Below are positions 17,700 through 26,186 of a stretch of DNA of 64,000 nucleotides, in pieces. The position numbers and the translations under genes are program-made. Positions within the stretch are counted from its first letter, which is position 1, and every line of letters starts with the position of its first letter. The notes under the pieces are model-generated. The model had not been told where the DNA came from, made no database searches, and saw only the letters and a program-made list of their open reading frames with translations. Source of the stretch: WHSW01 sp963842795 (GTDB lineage Bacteria > Actinomycetota > Thermoleophilia > Solirubrobacterales > 70-9); assembly GCA_963842795.1 (NCBI GenBank), contig CAWJHV010000013.1, positions 62,001-126,000 on the forward strand, written 5' to 3'.

Positions 17700-17735
17700 G
17701 CGCCTCAACAGCGGCGCAAAGTCGGCTAACGCCTC
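17700..17735 (-). repeat. Hairpin with conserved loop, copy 1 (terminator-like)
   Basis: On the minus strand, right at the holB stop, GCGCC and GGCGC pair around the 8-base loop GCTGTTGA, preceded by AGGCGTTAGCCGA. The same loop and preceding motif occur after the ABC permease stop at 25168-25201 with different stem bases. It is possibly a terminator, although the downstream T-run is weak. Confidence 0.5.
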
Positions 17736-18868
17736 CCAAGCAGGAACTCCAGGCGAAACGTGAGCGCCTCCAGCGCCAGGCCCTCGGACACGTTGACCTG
17801 CAGGCGTCGTCGGGTGTCAAGCACCAGCTCGCCCGCGCGGCGGGCGCGGCGGGCGTCGAGGCCCTCGGCGAGCTCGGCGAGCTGGGCGCCGCGATCGGAG
17901 TTCAGCGCCAGCTCGGCGCCGCCCTCGGCAACCGCGGCCAGGTCTCGCATCCAGGCGCCGAGCAGGGCCAGCCCGAGGTCGAGGGTCGCGGTCCGCGCCC
18001 GACGGCCGGCGCGTCGCGCCGACTCCTCGGCCTCCCTCGCCCGCCGGCGGGTCGCCGTGGGGCTGCGATCCGCTGCCTGCTCCTCGGCCTCCGCGGCGAG
18101 CGCGCGCACCGCGGCCGAGCGATGCTCGCCGGCCGATTCGGCCGCGCCGGCGAGCGCCTCCCAGGGCGCCTCACCGAGGCGCCCGCTGCGGACCGCGACC
18201 ACCAGCTCCTCGACCGCCTCCCGCAGCGAGCGGCCGTCGTCGTCGAGCAGGAAGCGGGCGCGCGCCGGGTCGCCGGCGGCGAGCCGCGCCGCGGCGGTGC
18301 GCTCCTCGCCGGCGGGGACATCGGCGAGCCGCGCCTCGACCGCCTCGGGCCCGAGCCTGCCGAAGCGAACCGCGCGGCAGCGCGAGCGAACCGTCTCCAG
18401 CAGCGCCTCGGGCTCGTCGCTGACCAGGATGAGGTGGGCGAACCCCGGCGGCTCCTCGAGCGTCTTCAGCAGCGCGTTCTGGCTCTCCTCGGCCATCGCG
18501 TCGGCGGCCTCGATCACGAACACCCGCCGCTCGCCCTCGAAGGGGCGGTAGGCGACCGCGCCGATCACCCGCTCGCGGACCTCGTCGACCAGGTGCTGGA
18601 TCCCAGGCGGGCGCAGCCAGACGAGGTCGGGGTGCGGCGACGGATCGGCGAGCGCGCGCCGACGCGCGTCGGCGGGGTCGGGAGCGCCGTCCGCGAGCAG
18701 CTCCGCCGCCAGCGCCCGGGCGGCCTCGCGCTTGCCCGAGCCGGGCGGCCCCGCGAACAGGTAGGCGTGAAAGGGCTCCGCGCTCGCCACGGCCAGCGCC
18801 GAGCGCGCGGCGGGCTGGTCGGCCGTCGCCGCGGCGATCGTCTCCGGCGCCTCGGCCACCGGGCTCAT
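17726..18868 (-). CDS. holB: DNA polymerase III subunit delta prime
   Basis: Part of the clamp loader that places the sliding clamp on DNA. The 380-residue protein has an AAA+ ATPase core: Walker A GPPGSGKREAA, SPHPDLVWLRP, Walker B-like RRVFVIEAADAM, ESQNALLKTLEEPP, sensor ILVSDEPEALLETVRSRC. The usual four-Cys zinc finger after Walker A is not visible, which is common in divergent delta-prime proteins. Its start overlaps the tmk stop (ATGA) in a topA-tmk-holB cluster. The C-terminal half is Ala/Arg-rich and helical. Confidence 0.88.
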   Translation of the reverse strand: MSPVAEAPETIAAATADQPAARSALAVASAEPFHAYLFAGPPGSGKREAARALAAELLADGAPDPADARRRALADPSPHPDLVWLRPPGIQHLVDEVRERVIGAVAYRPFEGERRVFVIEAADAMAEESQNALLKTLEEPPGFAHLILVSDEPEALLETVRSRCRAVRFGRLGPEAVEARLADVPAGEERTAAARLAAGDPARARFLLDDDGRSLREAVEELVVAVRSGRLGEAPWEALAGAAESAGEHRSAAVRALAAEAEEQAADRSPTATRRRAREAEESARRAGRRARTATLDLGLALLGAWMRDLAAVAEGGAELALNSDRGAQLAELAEGLDARRARRAGELVLDTRRRLQVNVSEGLALEALTFRLEFLLGRR

Positions 18869-19455
18869 CGCCTCTCCTTCACCAGGTCCATGATCCGAGC
18901 ATGCACCTCGCCGGGGTCGCCGGAGCCGCCGACGACCCGGAAGCGCTCCGGATGGCGCTCCGCGAGCTCCTCGTAGGCGGCGGCGACCTGGCGCTGGAAC
19001 TCGAGCCCCTCGGACTCGAATCGATCCGAGGCGTCGCCCTCGCGGTCGACCGCCAGCTCGGGGTCGACCCGCAGCAGCACGGTCAGGTCCGGCAGGCAGG
19101 AGCCGACCACGAGCTCGCTCAGCCGTTCCACCACCTCGACGCCGAGCCCGCGAGCGACCCCCTGGTAGGCGACCGTCGAGTCGATGAAGCGGTCGCAGAC
19201 CACGTCACGGCCCTCGTCGAGCGCCGGGCGCACGACCTGCCGGCAGAGCTCCGCGCGGGCGGCGTTGAAGAGCAGCAGCTCGGCGCCCGGGCTCAGCTCC
19301 AGGGCCGGATCCTTGAGCAGGTCGCGGATCCGCTCGCCCGCCGGGGTCCCGCCGGGCTCGCGCAGCAGCACGGTCTGCGGCCCGAGCGCCTCGGCCAGCA
19401 GCGCCGCCTGGGTGGTCTTCCCGGAGCGGTCGATGCCCTCGAGGGTGATGAACAC
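18865..19455 (-). CDS. tmk: Thymidylate kinase
   Basis: Phosphorylates dTMP to dTDP. The 196-residue protein has P-loop EGIDRSGKTTQ, the LREPGGTPAGE motif with the DRx-type Arg, CDRFIDSTVAYQG, and the lid region DRFESEGLEFQRQV. Length is normal. It lies 10 bases after topA and overlaps holB by 4 bases, so the three replication genes are probably one transcript. Confidence 0.95.
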   Translation of the reverse strand: MFITLEGIDRSGKTTQAALLAEALGPQTVLLREPGGTPAGERIRDLLKDPALELSPGAELLLFNAARAELCRQVVRPALDEGRDVVCDRFIDSTVAYQGVARGLGVEVVERLSELVVGSCLPDLTVLLRVDPELAVDREGDASDRFESEGLEFQRQVAAAYEELAERHPERFRVVGGSGDPGEVHARIMDLVKERR

Positions 19456-19465
19456 GCGCCCGAGC

Positions 19466-21790
19466 TCAGTTTTCGGAGCGTGCGCGCTTGGTCCGCGCCG
19501 TCTGCGGCGACGGCTTTTTGCGCGAGCGCCGGCGCCCGCTCTTCGGCTTCGCCTCCGGCGCCGAGTCCCTGGCCGCGACCTCGGCGTCGCCGTTGGCCTT
19601 CGCCGCCTCGCGCGCCTCCTTCTGTGCCTGGCGCTCGGCGCGCTTGGCGCGCATCTCGACCATCGTCGGGCAGTCGTCGTTGAGGCACAGCTTCCACGGC
19701 CGCCCGCGGAAGCCCTTGACCGTCAGGCGGGGGCGCTCGCCGCAGACCGAGCAGCGCTCCTCCAGCCGCCAGAGCTCGTAGCCGCGACCGGGCAGCGGGC
19801 CGCTGACGCGGCACGAGTCGGGCGACTCGGGGTCGTCGCGAATCCAGCCCTCGCAGCCGTACATGCGCTTGCCGCCCTTGAGATCGATGATCCGCAGCCG
19901 GTTCGGGCCGCCGTCCTCGCGCTTGCGCCCGGCCTCCTCGCAGACCTTGCAGGGGCCGAGGAACTTGTCCTCGTCCATCCCGGCCCAGATCTGCTTCGCG
20001 AACTCCTCGCGCTGGTCCTCGAGCGCCGCCGTCGTCGAGTGCAGCATCTCGCGGCTGACCGAGAGCACGGCCTCCTTGGAGGTCTCGCCGGCGGCGATCT
20101 TGTCCATGTCGGTCTCGAGCTCGGCGGTCATCTCGGGGGTCGCCATGCGCGGAACGTGGGCGTGGAAGGCCTTGTACATCGCGATCCCGGTCTCCGAGGG
20201 CTCGGGCGGGTTCGAGAACACATAGCCGCGGTCGTAGAGCTTCTGGATGATGTCGGCGCGGGTCGCCTTGGTCCCCAGGCCGCGCTCCTCCATCAGCTCG
20301 ATCAGCTTTCCCTGGCTGATCCGCGACGGCGGCTGGGTCTCCTTGTCGACGATCCACGGGTCCCCGTCGAGGTCGAGGCTCTGGCCCTCCTCGAGCTTCG
20401 GGATCTCCAGGTCGGACGAACGCGCGTAGGTGTAGATCGCCGCGTAGCCCGGATCCACGACGACCGAGCCGCGGACGAAGTAGGTCTCCGAGCCGGCCTT
20501 GATGTCGGCCCGCGTCGACTCGGTGATCATCGGCGGGCTGAAGGTGGCGAGGAAGCGGCGCACGACGAGCTCGTAGACGCGGCGCTTCGGCCCCTCGAGC
20601 GCGTTCGGGTAGACCGCCTGGGTCGGGTAGATCGGCGGGTGGTCGGTGGTCTCCTTCTTGCCGCGCGTGGCCTGCAGCGGCCCGTCGAGCAGCCCCTTGG
20701 CGGCGCTGAAATCGGGGATCCGGACCAGCGAGCCGACCAGCTCCACCGTGTTGAGACTGGATGGATACACGGTGTTGTCGGTGCGCGGGTAGGAGATGAA
20801 CCCGTCCATGTAGAGGTCCTCGGCGATCCGCATCGCCGCCGCCGGGGTGATCCCGAGCCGGCTCGAGGCGTCGGTGGTGAAGGCGGTGGTGTTGAGCGGG
20901 GTCGGCGGGCGCCGGGTGTTGCGCTTCGACGAGACCTCGGTGACGACGCCGGGGCTCTCGGTTCCGGCGAGCGCCGCGTCGGCCTCCGCCTTCTCCCAGA
21001 ACTTGTCGGTGGCGTGGTGGGCCTCGAAGCTGCCGTCGGGGTGGGCGAAGTTCGCGAACAGCTCCCAGTAGGGCTTCGGCACGTGGGCGCGCCGCTCGAG
21101 CTCGCGCTCGACGACCAGCGCCAGGGTCGGGCTCTGCACCCGGCCGACGGAGAGGAAGTTGGAGCCGAAGCGGCGGCTGGCGAGCGAGACCGCGCGGGTC
21201 AGGGTCGCCCCCCAGATCAGGTCGATGTCCTGGCGGGCCGAGCCGGCGTAGGCGAGGTCGTAGGCGAGCTGGTCGAGATTCGAGAACGCGCGCTCGATCT
21301 CCTCCTTGGTCAGCGCCGAGTAACGAGCGCGGGCAATGGGCGGGCGCTGAGCCAGAATCTCGGCAGCGTCGCCGGCGGAGCCGGCGAGCATTTCTGTTTC
21401 GGCGACGGCGGGGTTCGCGTCGAGCGCCTGCTGCAGCGCCTCGAGCCCGATCAGCTCGCCCTCGCGGTCGAAGTCGGTCGCGATCACGATCGAGTCCGCC
21501 TCCTTGGCCAGCTTGCGGACGGCCTTGACGACGTTCTTGTCGGTCGGCTCGGGCACCAGCTCGGCGTCGATCAGGTCGTGGAGGTCGGTCTCCTGCCAGT
21601 TCGAGTAGCCCTCGGGGAAGGCGACGCCCATCACGTGTCCCTTGAGGCCGACGGTCATCTGCTCGCCGTCGGAATCGCTCCACGTATAGAACGGAACCTT
21701 GTAGGTGGCGTCGGCCTTCGCCTCGCCGCCCGACAGGATGTCGGCGATCTTCTTCGCCGAGTTGTTCTTCTCCGTGATGATCAGCCGCAT
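19466..21790 (-). CDS. topA: DNA topoisomerase I, archaeal-like type IA
   Basis: Relaxes negatively supercoiled DNA through a transient 5'-phosphotyrosine link. The ATG at 21790 gives 774 residues. The Toprim domain opens MRLIITEKNNSAKKIADILS with IATDFDREGELIG. The catalytic Tyr is in FISYPRTDNTVYP, and SVGRVQSPTLALVVERE is the gate region. The opening TEK and the YPRTDNT form resemble archaeal topoisomerase I rather than the bacterial opening (VESPAKAKT) and YMRTDST form. C-terminal zinc-finger pairs are CKVCEEAG, CSVCGERP and CLNDDCPT, followed by a Lys/Arg-rich tail. It heads the topA-tmk-holB cluster. Confidence 0.93.
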   Translation of the reverse strand: MRLIITEKNNSAKKIADILSGGEAKADATYKVPFYTWSDSDGEQMTVGLKGHVMGVAFPEGYSNWQETDLHDLIDAELVPEPTDKNVVKAVRKLAKEADSIVIATDFDREGELIGLEALQQALDANPAVAETEMLAGSAGDAAEILAQRPPIARARYSALTKEEIERAFSNLDQLAYDLAYAGSARQDIDLIWGATLTRAVSLASRRFGSNFLSVGRVQSPTLALVVERELERRAHVPKPYWELFANFAHPDGSFEAHHATDKFWEKAEADAALAGTESPGVVTEVSSKRNTRRPPTPLNTTAFTTDASSRLGITPAAAMRIAEDLYMDGFISYPRTDNTVYPSSLNTVELVGSLVRIPDFSAAKGLLDGPLQATRGKKETTDHPPIYPTQAVYPNALEGPKRRVYELVVRRFLATFSPPMITESTRADIKAGSETYFVRGSVVVDPGYAAIYTYARSSDLEIPKLEEGQSLDLDGDPWIVDKETQPPSRISQGKLIELMEERGLGTKATRADIIQKLYDRGYVFSNPPEPSETGIAMYKAFHAHVPRMATPEMTAELETDMDKIAAGETSKEAVLSVSREMLHSTTAALEDQREEFAKQIWAGMDEDKFLGPCKVCEEAGRKREDGGPNRLRIIDLKGGKRMYGCEGWIRDDPESPDSCRVSGPLPGRGYELWRLEERCSVCGERPRLTVKGFRGRPWKLCLNDDCPTMVEMRAKRAERQAQKEAREAAKANGDAEVAARDSAPEAKPKSGRRRSRKKPSPQTARTKRARSEN

Positions 21791-21895
21791 TGCGGCGCGA
21801 GAGTAGCAGGGGGTCAGAACGGCTCCAAGAGGCGGCCCGTGCGTGGGGCGGCCCTCGTGGCGGGGGCAAACCGACCGCGCACTAAGCTCTTTGCG

Positions 21896-22648
21896 ATGCC
21901 GGCCCAGTCCTATCCGGGCAAGGAATGCGTCTGTCAGTACCAGCGCGGGATCTGCGATCAGAGCTGCGTCCGCGGGATGCTGGAGACGCCGTTCTACATC
22001 GCCTGCCTGCGTCTTTCCGGCCGCAACTGCCTCGTCGTCGGCGGCGGTGACGTCGGGCTGGAGAAGGTCGAGGGCCTGCTCGCCTGCGACGGCAAGGTGA
22101 CCCTCGTCGCCCCGGACGCGACCTCCGAGCTGCGCGAGCTCGCCGCGGAGGGCTCGATCGCCTGGGAGCGGCGCGAGTTCGAGCCCGCCGACCTCGAGGG
22201 CAAGTTCCTGGCGATCGCCGCGACCAACGTCACCGAGGTCAACATCGCCGTCTACGAGGAGGCCGAGCGGAGGGCGATGCTGGTCAACGTCGTCGACGTG
22301 CCCTCGCTGTGCAACTTCATCCTCCCGGCAATCGTCCGCAGCGGCCCGCTGGCGATCGCGATCTCGACCGCGGGCGCCTCGCCGGCGCTGGCGAAGCGGA
22401 TCAAGCGCGAGATCGCTGCCGAGTACGGCGAGCCCTACGCGCGCCTGGCCGTGATCCTCAACGACGCACGCGGCTGGGCGAAGGCGACGCTGCCGACCTA
22501 CCAGGACCGCAAGGAGTTCTTCGAAGGGATCGTCAACGGCGATCCGGATCCGGTCGAGCTCGTCCGCGCCGGCAACGAGCGCGAGGTGCTCGCGCTGATC
22601 GAGCGGGCGAAGGAGCGCCACGCCGCCCCGGTCGCCCCGCGCGGCTAG
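21896..22648 (+). CDS. Precorrin-2 dehydrogenase / sirohydrochlorin ferrochelatase-type (siroheme synthase N-terminal) protein
   Basis: Predicted NAD-dependent oxidation of precorrin-2 to sirohydrochlorin for siroheme or B12. The 250-residue protein has the Rossmann motif LVVGGGDVGLEKVEGLLA, then VTLVAPDA, LAIAATN and NVVDVPSLCNFILPAI, followed by ISTAGASPALAKRIKREI, all typical of CysG N-terminal/Met8 proteins. Before the fold is an unusual Cys-rich leader, ECVCQYQRGICDQSC. It lacks the methyltransferase half of CysG. ATG at 21896; divergent from topA. The B12-dependent reductase at 35 kb gives a use for tetrapyrroles. Confidence 0.85.
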   Translation: MPAQSYPGKECVCQYQRGICDQSCVRGMLETPFYIACLRLSGRNCLVVGGGDVGLEKVEGLLACDGKVTLVAPDATSELRELAAEGSIAWERREFEPADLEGKFLAIAATNVTEVNIAVYEEAERRAMLVNVVDVPSLCNFILPAIVRSGPLAIAISTAGASPALAKRIKREIAAEYGEPYARLAVILNDARGWAKATLPTYQDRKEFFEGIVNGDPDPVELVRAGNEREVLALIERAKERHAAPVAPRG

Positions 22649-22664
22649 CGGGCGCCGACAACAG

Positions 22665-22832
22665 ATGGGCCCGCTGGCGATCTACATCTCGGTGGTCGTG
22701 GTCCTGATCGCGCTCTCGCTCGCGGTCCGGATCTGGCGGCACACGCCGACCCGCAAGTGCCATCTGTGCGGCGCGCAGGTGGAGCTCGGGCGGCGGCGCT
22801 GTCAGGCCTGCAACTACGAGTTCGCCAACTGA
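22665..22832 (+). CDS. 55-residue membrane zinc-ribbon microprotein 1
   Basis: One N-terminal membrane helix (LAIYISVVVVLIALSLAV) is followed by a short basic linker and a zinc-ribbon knuckle pair, CHLCG and CQACNY. Below usual gene-calling length but supported by an almost identical neighbour of the same length: both share TRKCH-CG-QVELGR-C-AC-Y-F-N. Its stop and the next ATG share one base (TGATG). Function unknown; it looks like a membrane-tethered ribbon with the metal site on one side. Confidence 0.72.
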   Translation: MGPLAIYISVVVVLIALSLAVRIWRHTPTRKCHLCGAQVELGRRRCQACNYEFAN

Positions 22833-22999
22833 TGCCGCCGATCGCCATCTACGCGATCTGCTTCGGCATCATGCTGGTGCTGTCGATCGGCGTCTACATC
22901 AACCGCTACTACGCCACCCGCAAGTGCCACCAGTGCGGGGTGCAGGTGGAGCTGGGGCGCTCGAAGTGCCACGCGTGCGCGTACCGATTCGTCAACTGA
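22832..22999 (+). CDS. 55-residue membrane zinc-ribbon microprotein 2
   Basis: A tandem paralogue of the preceding gene with the same length and layout: helix IAIYAICFGIMLVLSIGVYI, linker NRYYATRK, then CHQCG and CHACAY. It is translationally coupled to copy 1 and lies 8 bases before the aldo/keto reductase, so it may be part of that transcript. Function unknown. Confidence 0.72.
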   Translation: MPPIAIYAICFGIMLVLSIGVYINRYYATRKCHQCGVQVELGRSKCHACAYRFVN

Positions 23000-23007
23000 G
23001 GAGGTAG

Positions 23008-24003
23008 ATGGTGAAGACGAGGCGACTCGGCGACTCGGAGCTCGAGGTCTCGGAGATCTCGCTCGGCTCCTGGCTCACGTACTCCGGGGGGGTCGAGCGC
23101 GAGCACACGGAGGCGTGCACGCGCGCGGCCTTCGACGCCGGGATCAACTTCTTCGATACCGCCAACGTCTACGGCACCGGCGCCGCGGAGGAGGCGTGGG
23201 GCGAGATCCTCTCCGACTACGACCGCGGTTCCTACGTGCTCGCGACCAAGGTCTTCTTCCCGATGTCCGAGACCGACTCGGGGCTCTCGCGCGAGCAGAT
23301 CCACAAGCAGATCGACGCCTCGCTGGCGCGGCTGCGCACCGACTACGTCGACCTCTACCAGTGCCATCGCGCCGATCCCGAGACCCCGATCGAGGAGACG
23401 ATGGAGGCGCTCACCGAGGTGGTCGAGGCGGGCAAGGCGCGCCACATCGGCTTCAGCGAGTGGTCGCCGGAGCAGATCCGCGCCGGTCTCGAGGTCGCCG
23501 GGGCGGCGAAGTTCGTCTCCTCCCAGCCCCAGTACAACATGATCTGGCGCGCCCCCGAGGCGGAGGTCTTCCCGCTCTGCGCCGAGCACGGGATCTCGCA
23601 GATCGTCTGGTCGCCGCTCGGCCAGGGGGTGCTCAGCGGCAAGTACGAGCCCGGCGCCGATCCGCCGTCCGACTCGCGCGCGGCGAGCGCGGAGATGAGC
23701 TTCGCGATCGACCGCTACATGGACGACCGCGTGCTCGAGGCGGTCCAGCGCCTGCGCCCGATCGCCGACGAGGCCGGGCTGACGATGGTCGAGATGGCGC
23801 TCGCCTGGGTCCTGCGCCGACCCGAGCTCGCCTCGGCGATCATCGGCGCGAGCCGCCCCGAGCAGGTGCATGCGAACGCCGCGGCCTCGGGGATCGAGCT
23901 CTCCGCCGACACCCTGGCGGCGATCGACGAGGCGCTCGGCGGTGTCGTGGTCTCGACGCCCGAGCCGGCGGGCTTCGCGCGACCGGGCGTCAAGCACCGC
24001 TGA
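23008..24003 (+). CDS. Aldo/keto reductase (YghZ/KvBeta-like)
   Basis: An NADPH-dependent reductase of 331 residues with a TIM-barrel fold. It shows GSWLTYSGG, the catalytic Asp/Tyr segment FFDTANVYGTGAAEE, the Lys in VLATKVFF, the His in LYQCHRAD, and the cofactor region VWSPLGQGVLSGKY and IIGASRPEQ. This is the KvBeta/YghZ subgroup by pattern. A good GAGGT precedes ATG at 23008. Substrate unknown. Confidence 0.9.
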   Translation: MVKTRRLGDSELEVSEISLGSWLTYSGGVEREHTEACTRAAFDAGINFFDTANVYGTGAAEEAWGEILSDYDRGSYVLATKVFFPMSETDSGLSREQIHKQIDASLARLRTDYVDLYQCHRADPETPIEETMEALTEVVEAGKARHIGFSEWSPEQIRAGLEVAGAAKFVSSQPQYNMIWRAPEAEVFPLCAEHGISQIVWSPLGQGVLSGKYEPGADPPSDSRAASAEMSFAIDRYMDDRVLEAVQRLRPIADEAGLTMVEMALAWVLRRPELASAIIGASRPEQVHANAAASGIELSADTLAAIDEALGGVVVSTPEPAGFARPGVKHR

Positions 24004-24057
24004 CGCACGCGGCCCGCCGAGCGCGAGCGCCCGGCGGGCCGGTGGGAGAGGAGCGGT

Positions 24058-25095
24058 TTAGTTGAACGCGTACTGTTCGTAGTCGTCGACGTTGTCCTGG
24101 GTGACCACGGCTGCCGGGACGATCACCTGGCGCGGCACCTCCGGGGGCACGAGCTCCGGGAAGCCCTCGCCGAGGGCGATCAGACGAGCCATGTTGATCG
24201 CCGACGCCGCCATGTTCGGGTTGTAGAGGAAGGTCGCGCGGTAGAGGCCGCCCTCCTTGATCTGGTCCATCGCGTCCTGCGAGCCGCCGACGCCGGTGAG
24301 GAACATCTCGTCCTCACGCCCCGCGTTGCGGATCGCCTGGACGACGCCCTGGGCCATGTCGTCGTCGTGCGTGTACACGGCGTCGATCTGGTCCTCGGCG
24401 GTGAGGATGTTCTCCATCACCTTGAGCCCGGTGTCCGGGTTGAAGTCACCCGGCTGCGAGGCGATGATCTCGATCCCGCCGTCCGGGCACTTCTTCTTCA
24501 GCTCGTCGGTGAACCCCTGGGTGCGCTCCTCGGTCACCGAGATGCCGGCGAGGCCCTGGATCTCGACCACGTTGCCCTCGCAGTTGAGCTCCTCGCTGAT
24601 GTAGTCGGCCGCCAGCACCCCGATCTGGTAGTTGTCGCCGAGGATCGTCGCCGTCGCGGCGTCGGGCTCGGAGAACAGCCGGTCGACGTTGATCACCGGG
24701 ATCCCGGCCTGCTCGGCCTTCTGGGCGACCGGCGTCAGCGCCTCCCCGTCCTGGGGCAGGACCACCAACGCGTCCGGCTTCTCCGAGATCGCCTGCTCGA
24801 TCTGCTGAGCCTGCGAGTCGGAGTCCGCCGCCTCGAGCAGCTGGAAGTCGACGTCGTCGTACTGGTCCGCCGCCGCCTGGGCGTTCTTGGAGATCGCGCC
24901 GAGCCAGCCGTGGTCGGTGGGCGGCACGCTGGCGACGATGCTCACGGTCTCGCCCGAGCCGCCGGTGCCGGATGCCTCCGTACCGGACGCGGGCGCGGTC
25001 ACCGTGGTCGTCTCCTCGCCGCCGCCGCAGGCAGCGAACACGAGCGCCACGATCGCCGCCGTCGCGATCGAGATTGAAAGTCGCTTCAGCGACAT
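24058..25095 (-). CDS. Sugar ABC transporter substrate-binding lipoprotein
   Basis: The extracytoplasmic receptor of the carbohydrate importer encoded upstream. Start ATG at 25095 with a purine-rich SD. The lipoprotein signal ends VFAACGGG. The periplasmic-binding type-1 fold shows VASVPPTDHGWLGAISKNAQAAADQ, EKPDALVVLPQDG, VINVDRLFSEPDA and YTHDDDMAQGVVQAIRNAGR. Length of 345 is normal for RbsB/XylF-like receptors. Last gene of the five-gene operon, 104 bases after the permease. The ligand is likely a monosaccharide or polyol. Confidence 0.92.
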   Translation of the reverse strand: MSLKRLSISIATAAIVALVFAACGGGEETTTVTAPASGTEASGTGGSGETVSIVASVPPTDHGWLGAISKNAQAAADQYDDVDFQLLEAADSDSQAQQIEQAISEKPDALVVLPQDGEALTPVAQKAEQAGIPVINVDRLFSEPDAATATILGDNYQIGVLAADYISEELNCEGNVVEIQGLAGISVTEERTQGFTDELKKKCPDGGIEIIASQPGDFNPDTGLKVMENILTAEDQIDAVYTHDDDMAQGVVQAIRNAGREDEMFLTGVGGSQDAMDQIKEGGLYRATFLYNPNMAASAINMARLIALGEGFPELVPPEVPRQVIVPAAVVTQDNVDDYEQYAFN

Positions 25096-25167
25096 GAGAT
25101 ACCTCTCCTCCTGTGGTGGATTGAACGCGTTGTGAGAACCCGATTGGGTGAAAGTCCGCTTCACGAG

Positions 25168-25201
25168 CCGCCTCAACAGCGGCGGGGTTCGGCTACGCCT
25201 C
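25168..25201 (-). repeat. Hairpin with conserved loop, copy 2 (terminator-like)
   Basis: Directly after the permease stop on the minus strand, CCGCC and GGCGG pair around GCTGTTGA, preceded by GAGGCGTAGCCGA. This matches the hairpin after holB (17700-17735) in loop and leader, with compensated stem bases. Here it lies between permease and receptor genes and could lower read-through or stabilise mRNA ends. Confidence 0.5.
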
Positions 25202-26186
25202 ACTGGAATCGCGCCTCCGGGCGCTGCAGCAGCACGGCGCCGAGCACGATCGCCCCCTTGGTGACCTGCTGGACCTCGGTCGAGAGGTTGAGCTGGGTCA
25301 TGAGGCTGAAGATGAGCGCGAAGGTGAGCACCCCGAGGAAGGTGCCGACGATCGTCGCGCGGCCGCCCATCAGGCTCGTGCCGCCGATCACGACGGCGCC
25401 GATCGCGTCGAGCTCGTACAGGTTGCCGCTCACCGGCGACGCGCTGCCGAGTCGGGCGCAGAGCAGCACCGTGGCGATCCCGACCAGGAAGCCGGAGAGC
25501 ACGTAGACGCTGAAGATCACCCGGCGCACCGGGACGCCCGCGATCCGCGCCGCCTCGCGGTTGCCGCCGACGGCGACCACATGGCGGCCGTAGCGGGAGC
25601 GGTTGAGCATGATCCAGCCGCCGATCGTGATCCCGAGAAAGACGAAGACCGAAACCGGGATCCCGAAGATCTCGCCGGTCCCGAACCAGAGCAGCGAGAA
25701 CGGCGCCGGGTCGCCGAAGGAGCCGCCGTTTAAGTCGAGCAGGCCGACGGGCTGCTTGTCGTTGAGCAGCAGCGCCAGCCCCTTGCCGATCGAGAACATC
25801 GCCAGCGTGGCGATGAACGGGACCACCCGGCCGAAGGCGATCGACGTCGCGTTGACCGTGCCGAGCAGGGTGGCGAAGCCGACCGCGCCGAGGATGAACA
25901 GCCACGTGGATCCGTCGGGGTCGACGAGCACCCCGCCGAAGACCCCGGCGGCCGCGAGCACCGAGCCGACCGAGAGGTCGATGCCGCCGGTTGCGATCAC
26001 GAAGGTCATCCCGATCGCGATCACCCCGACGACGCTCGCCTGGGTGAGCATGTTGCGAACGTTGTCCCAGGTCGGGAACGAATCCGGCTTCAGGATCGCG
26101 CCGACGACGAAGAGCACGACGACGACGATCGCCAGCGCGTACTCCTGCAGCTCGAGGGCGCCAAAGCGAGCACGGAGCGCGGTCAT
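25200..26186 (-). CDS. Sugar ABC transporter permease (RbsC/XylH-like)
   Basis: The membrane channel of the importer, 328 residues with about ten helices. Hallmarks are GVIAIGMTFVIATGGIDLSVGSV near residue 60, GRNREAARIAG-like VGGNREAARIAGVPVRR, and AVVIGGTSLMGGRATIVGT. It overlaps the ATPase stop (ATGA), so the two are co-translated. Normal length for the branched-chain/ribose-type permease family. Confidence 0.93.
   Translation of the reverse strand: MTALRARFGALELQEYALAIVVVVLFVVGAILKPDSFPTWDNVRNMLTQASVVGVIAIGMTFVIATGGIDLSVGSVLAAAGVFGGVLVDPDGSTWLFILGAVGFATLLGTVNATSIAFGRVVPFIATLAMFSIGKGLALLLNDKQPVGLLDLNGGSFGDPAPFSLLWFGTGEIFGIPVSVFVFLGITIGGWIMLNRSRYGRHVVAVGGNREAARIAGVPVRRVIFSVYVLSGFLVGIATVLLCARLGSASPVSGNLYELDAIGAVVIGGTSLMGGRATIVGTFLGVLTFALIFSLMTQLNLSTEVQQVTKGAIVLGAVLLQRPEARFQ

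Noticed and set aside
19184..22648. A plus-strand open frame of 1154 residues across topA
   Set aside because: Only its last 250 residues (from 21896) are a real protein. The rest is antisense to topA and tmk and is an artefact of high GC.
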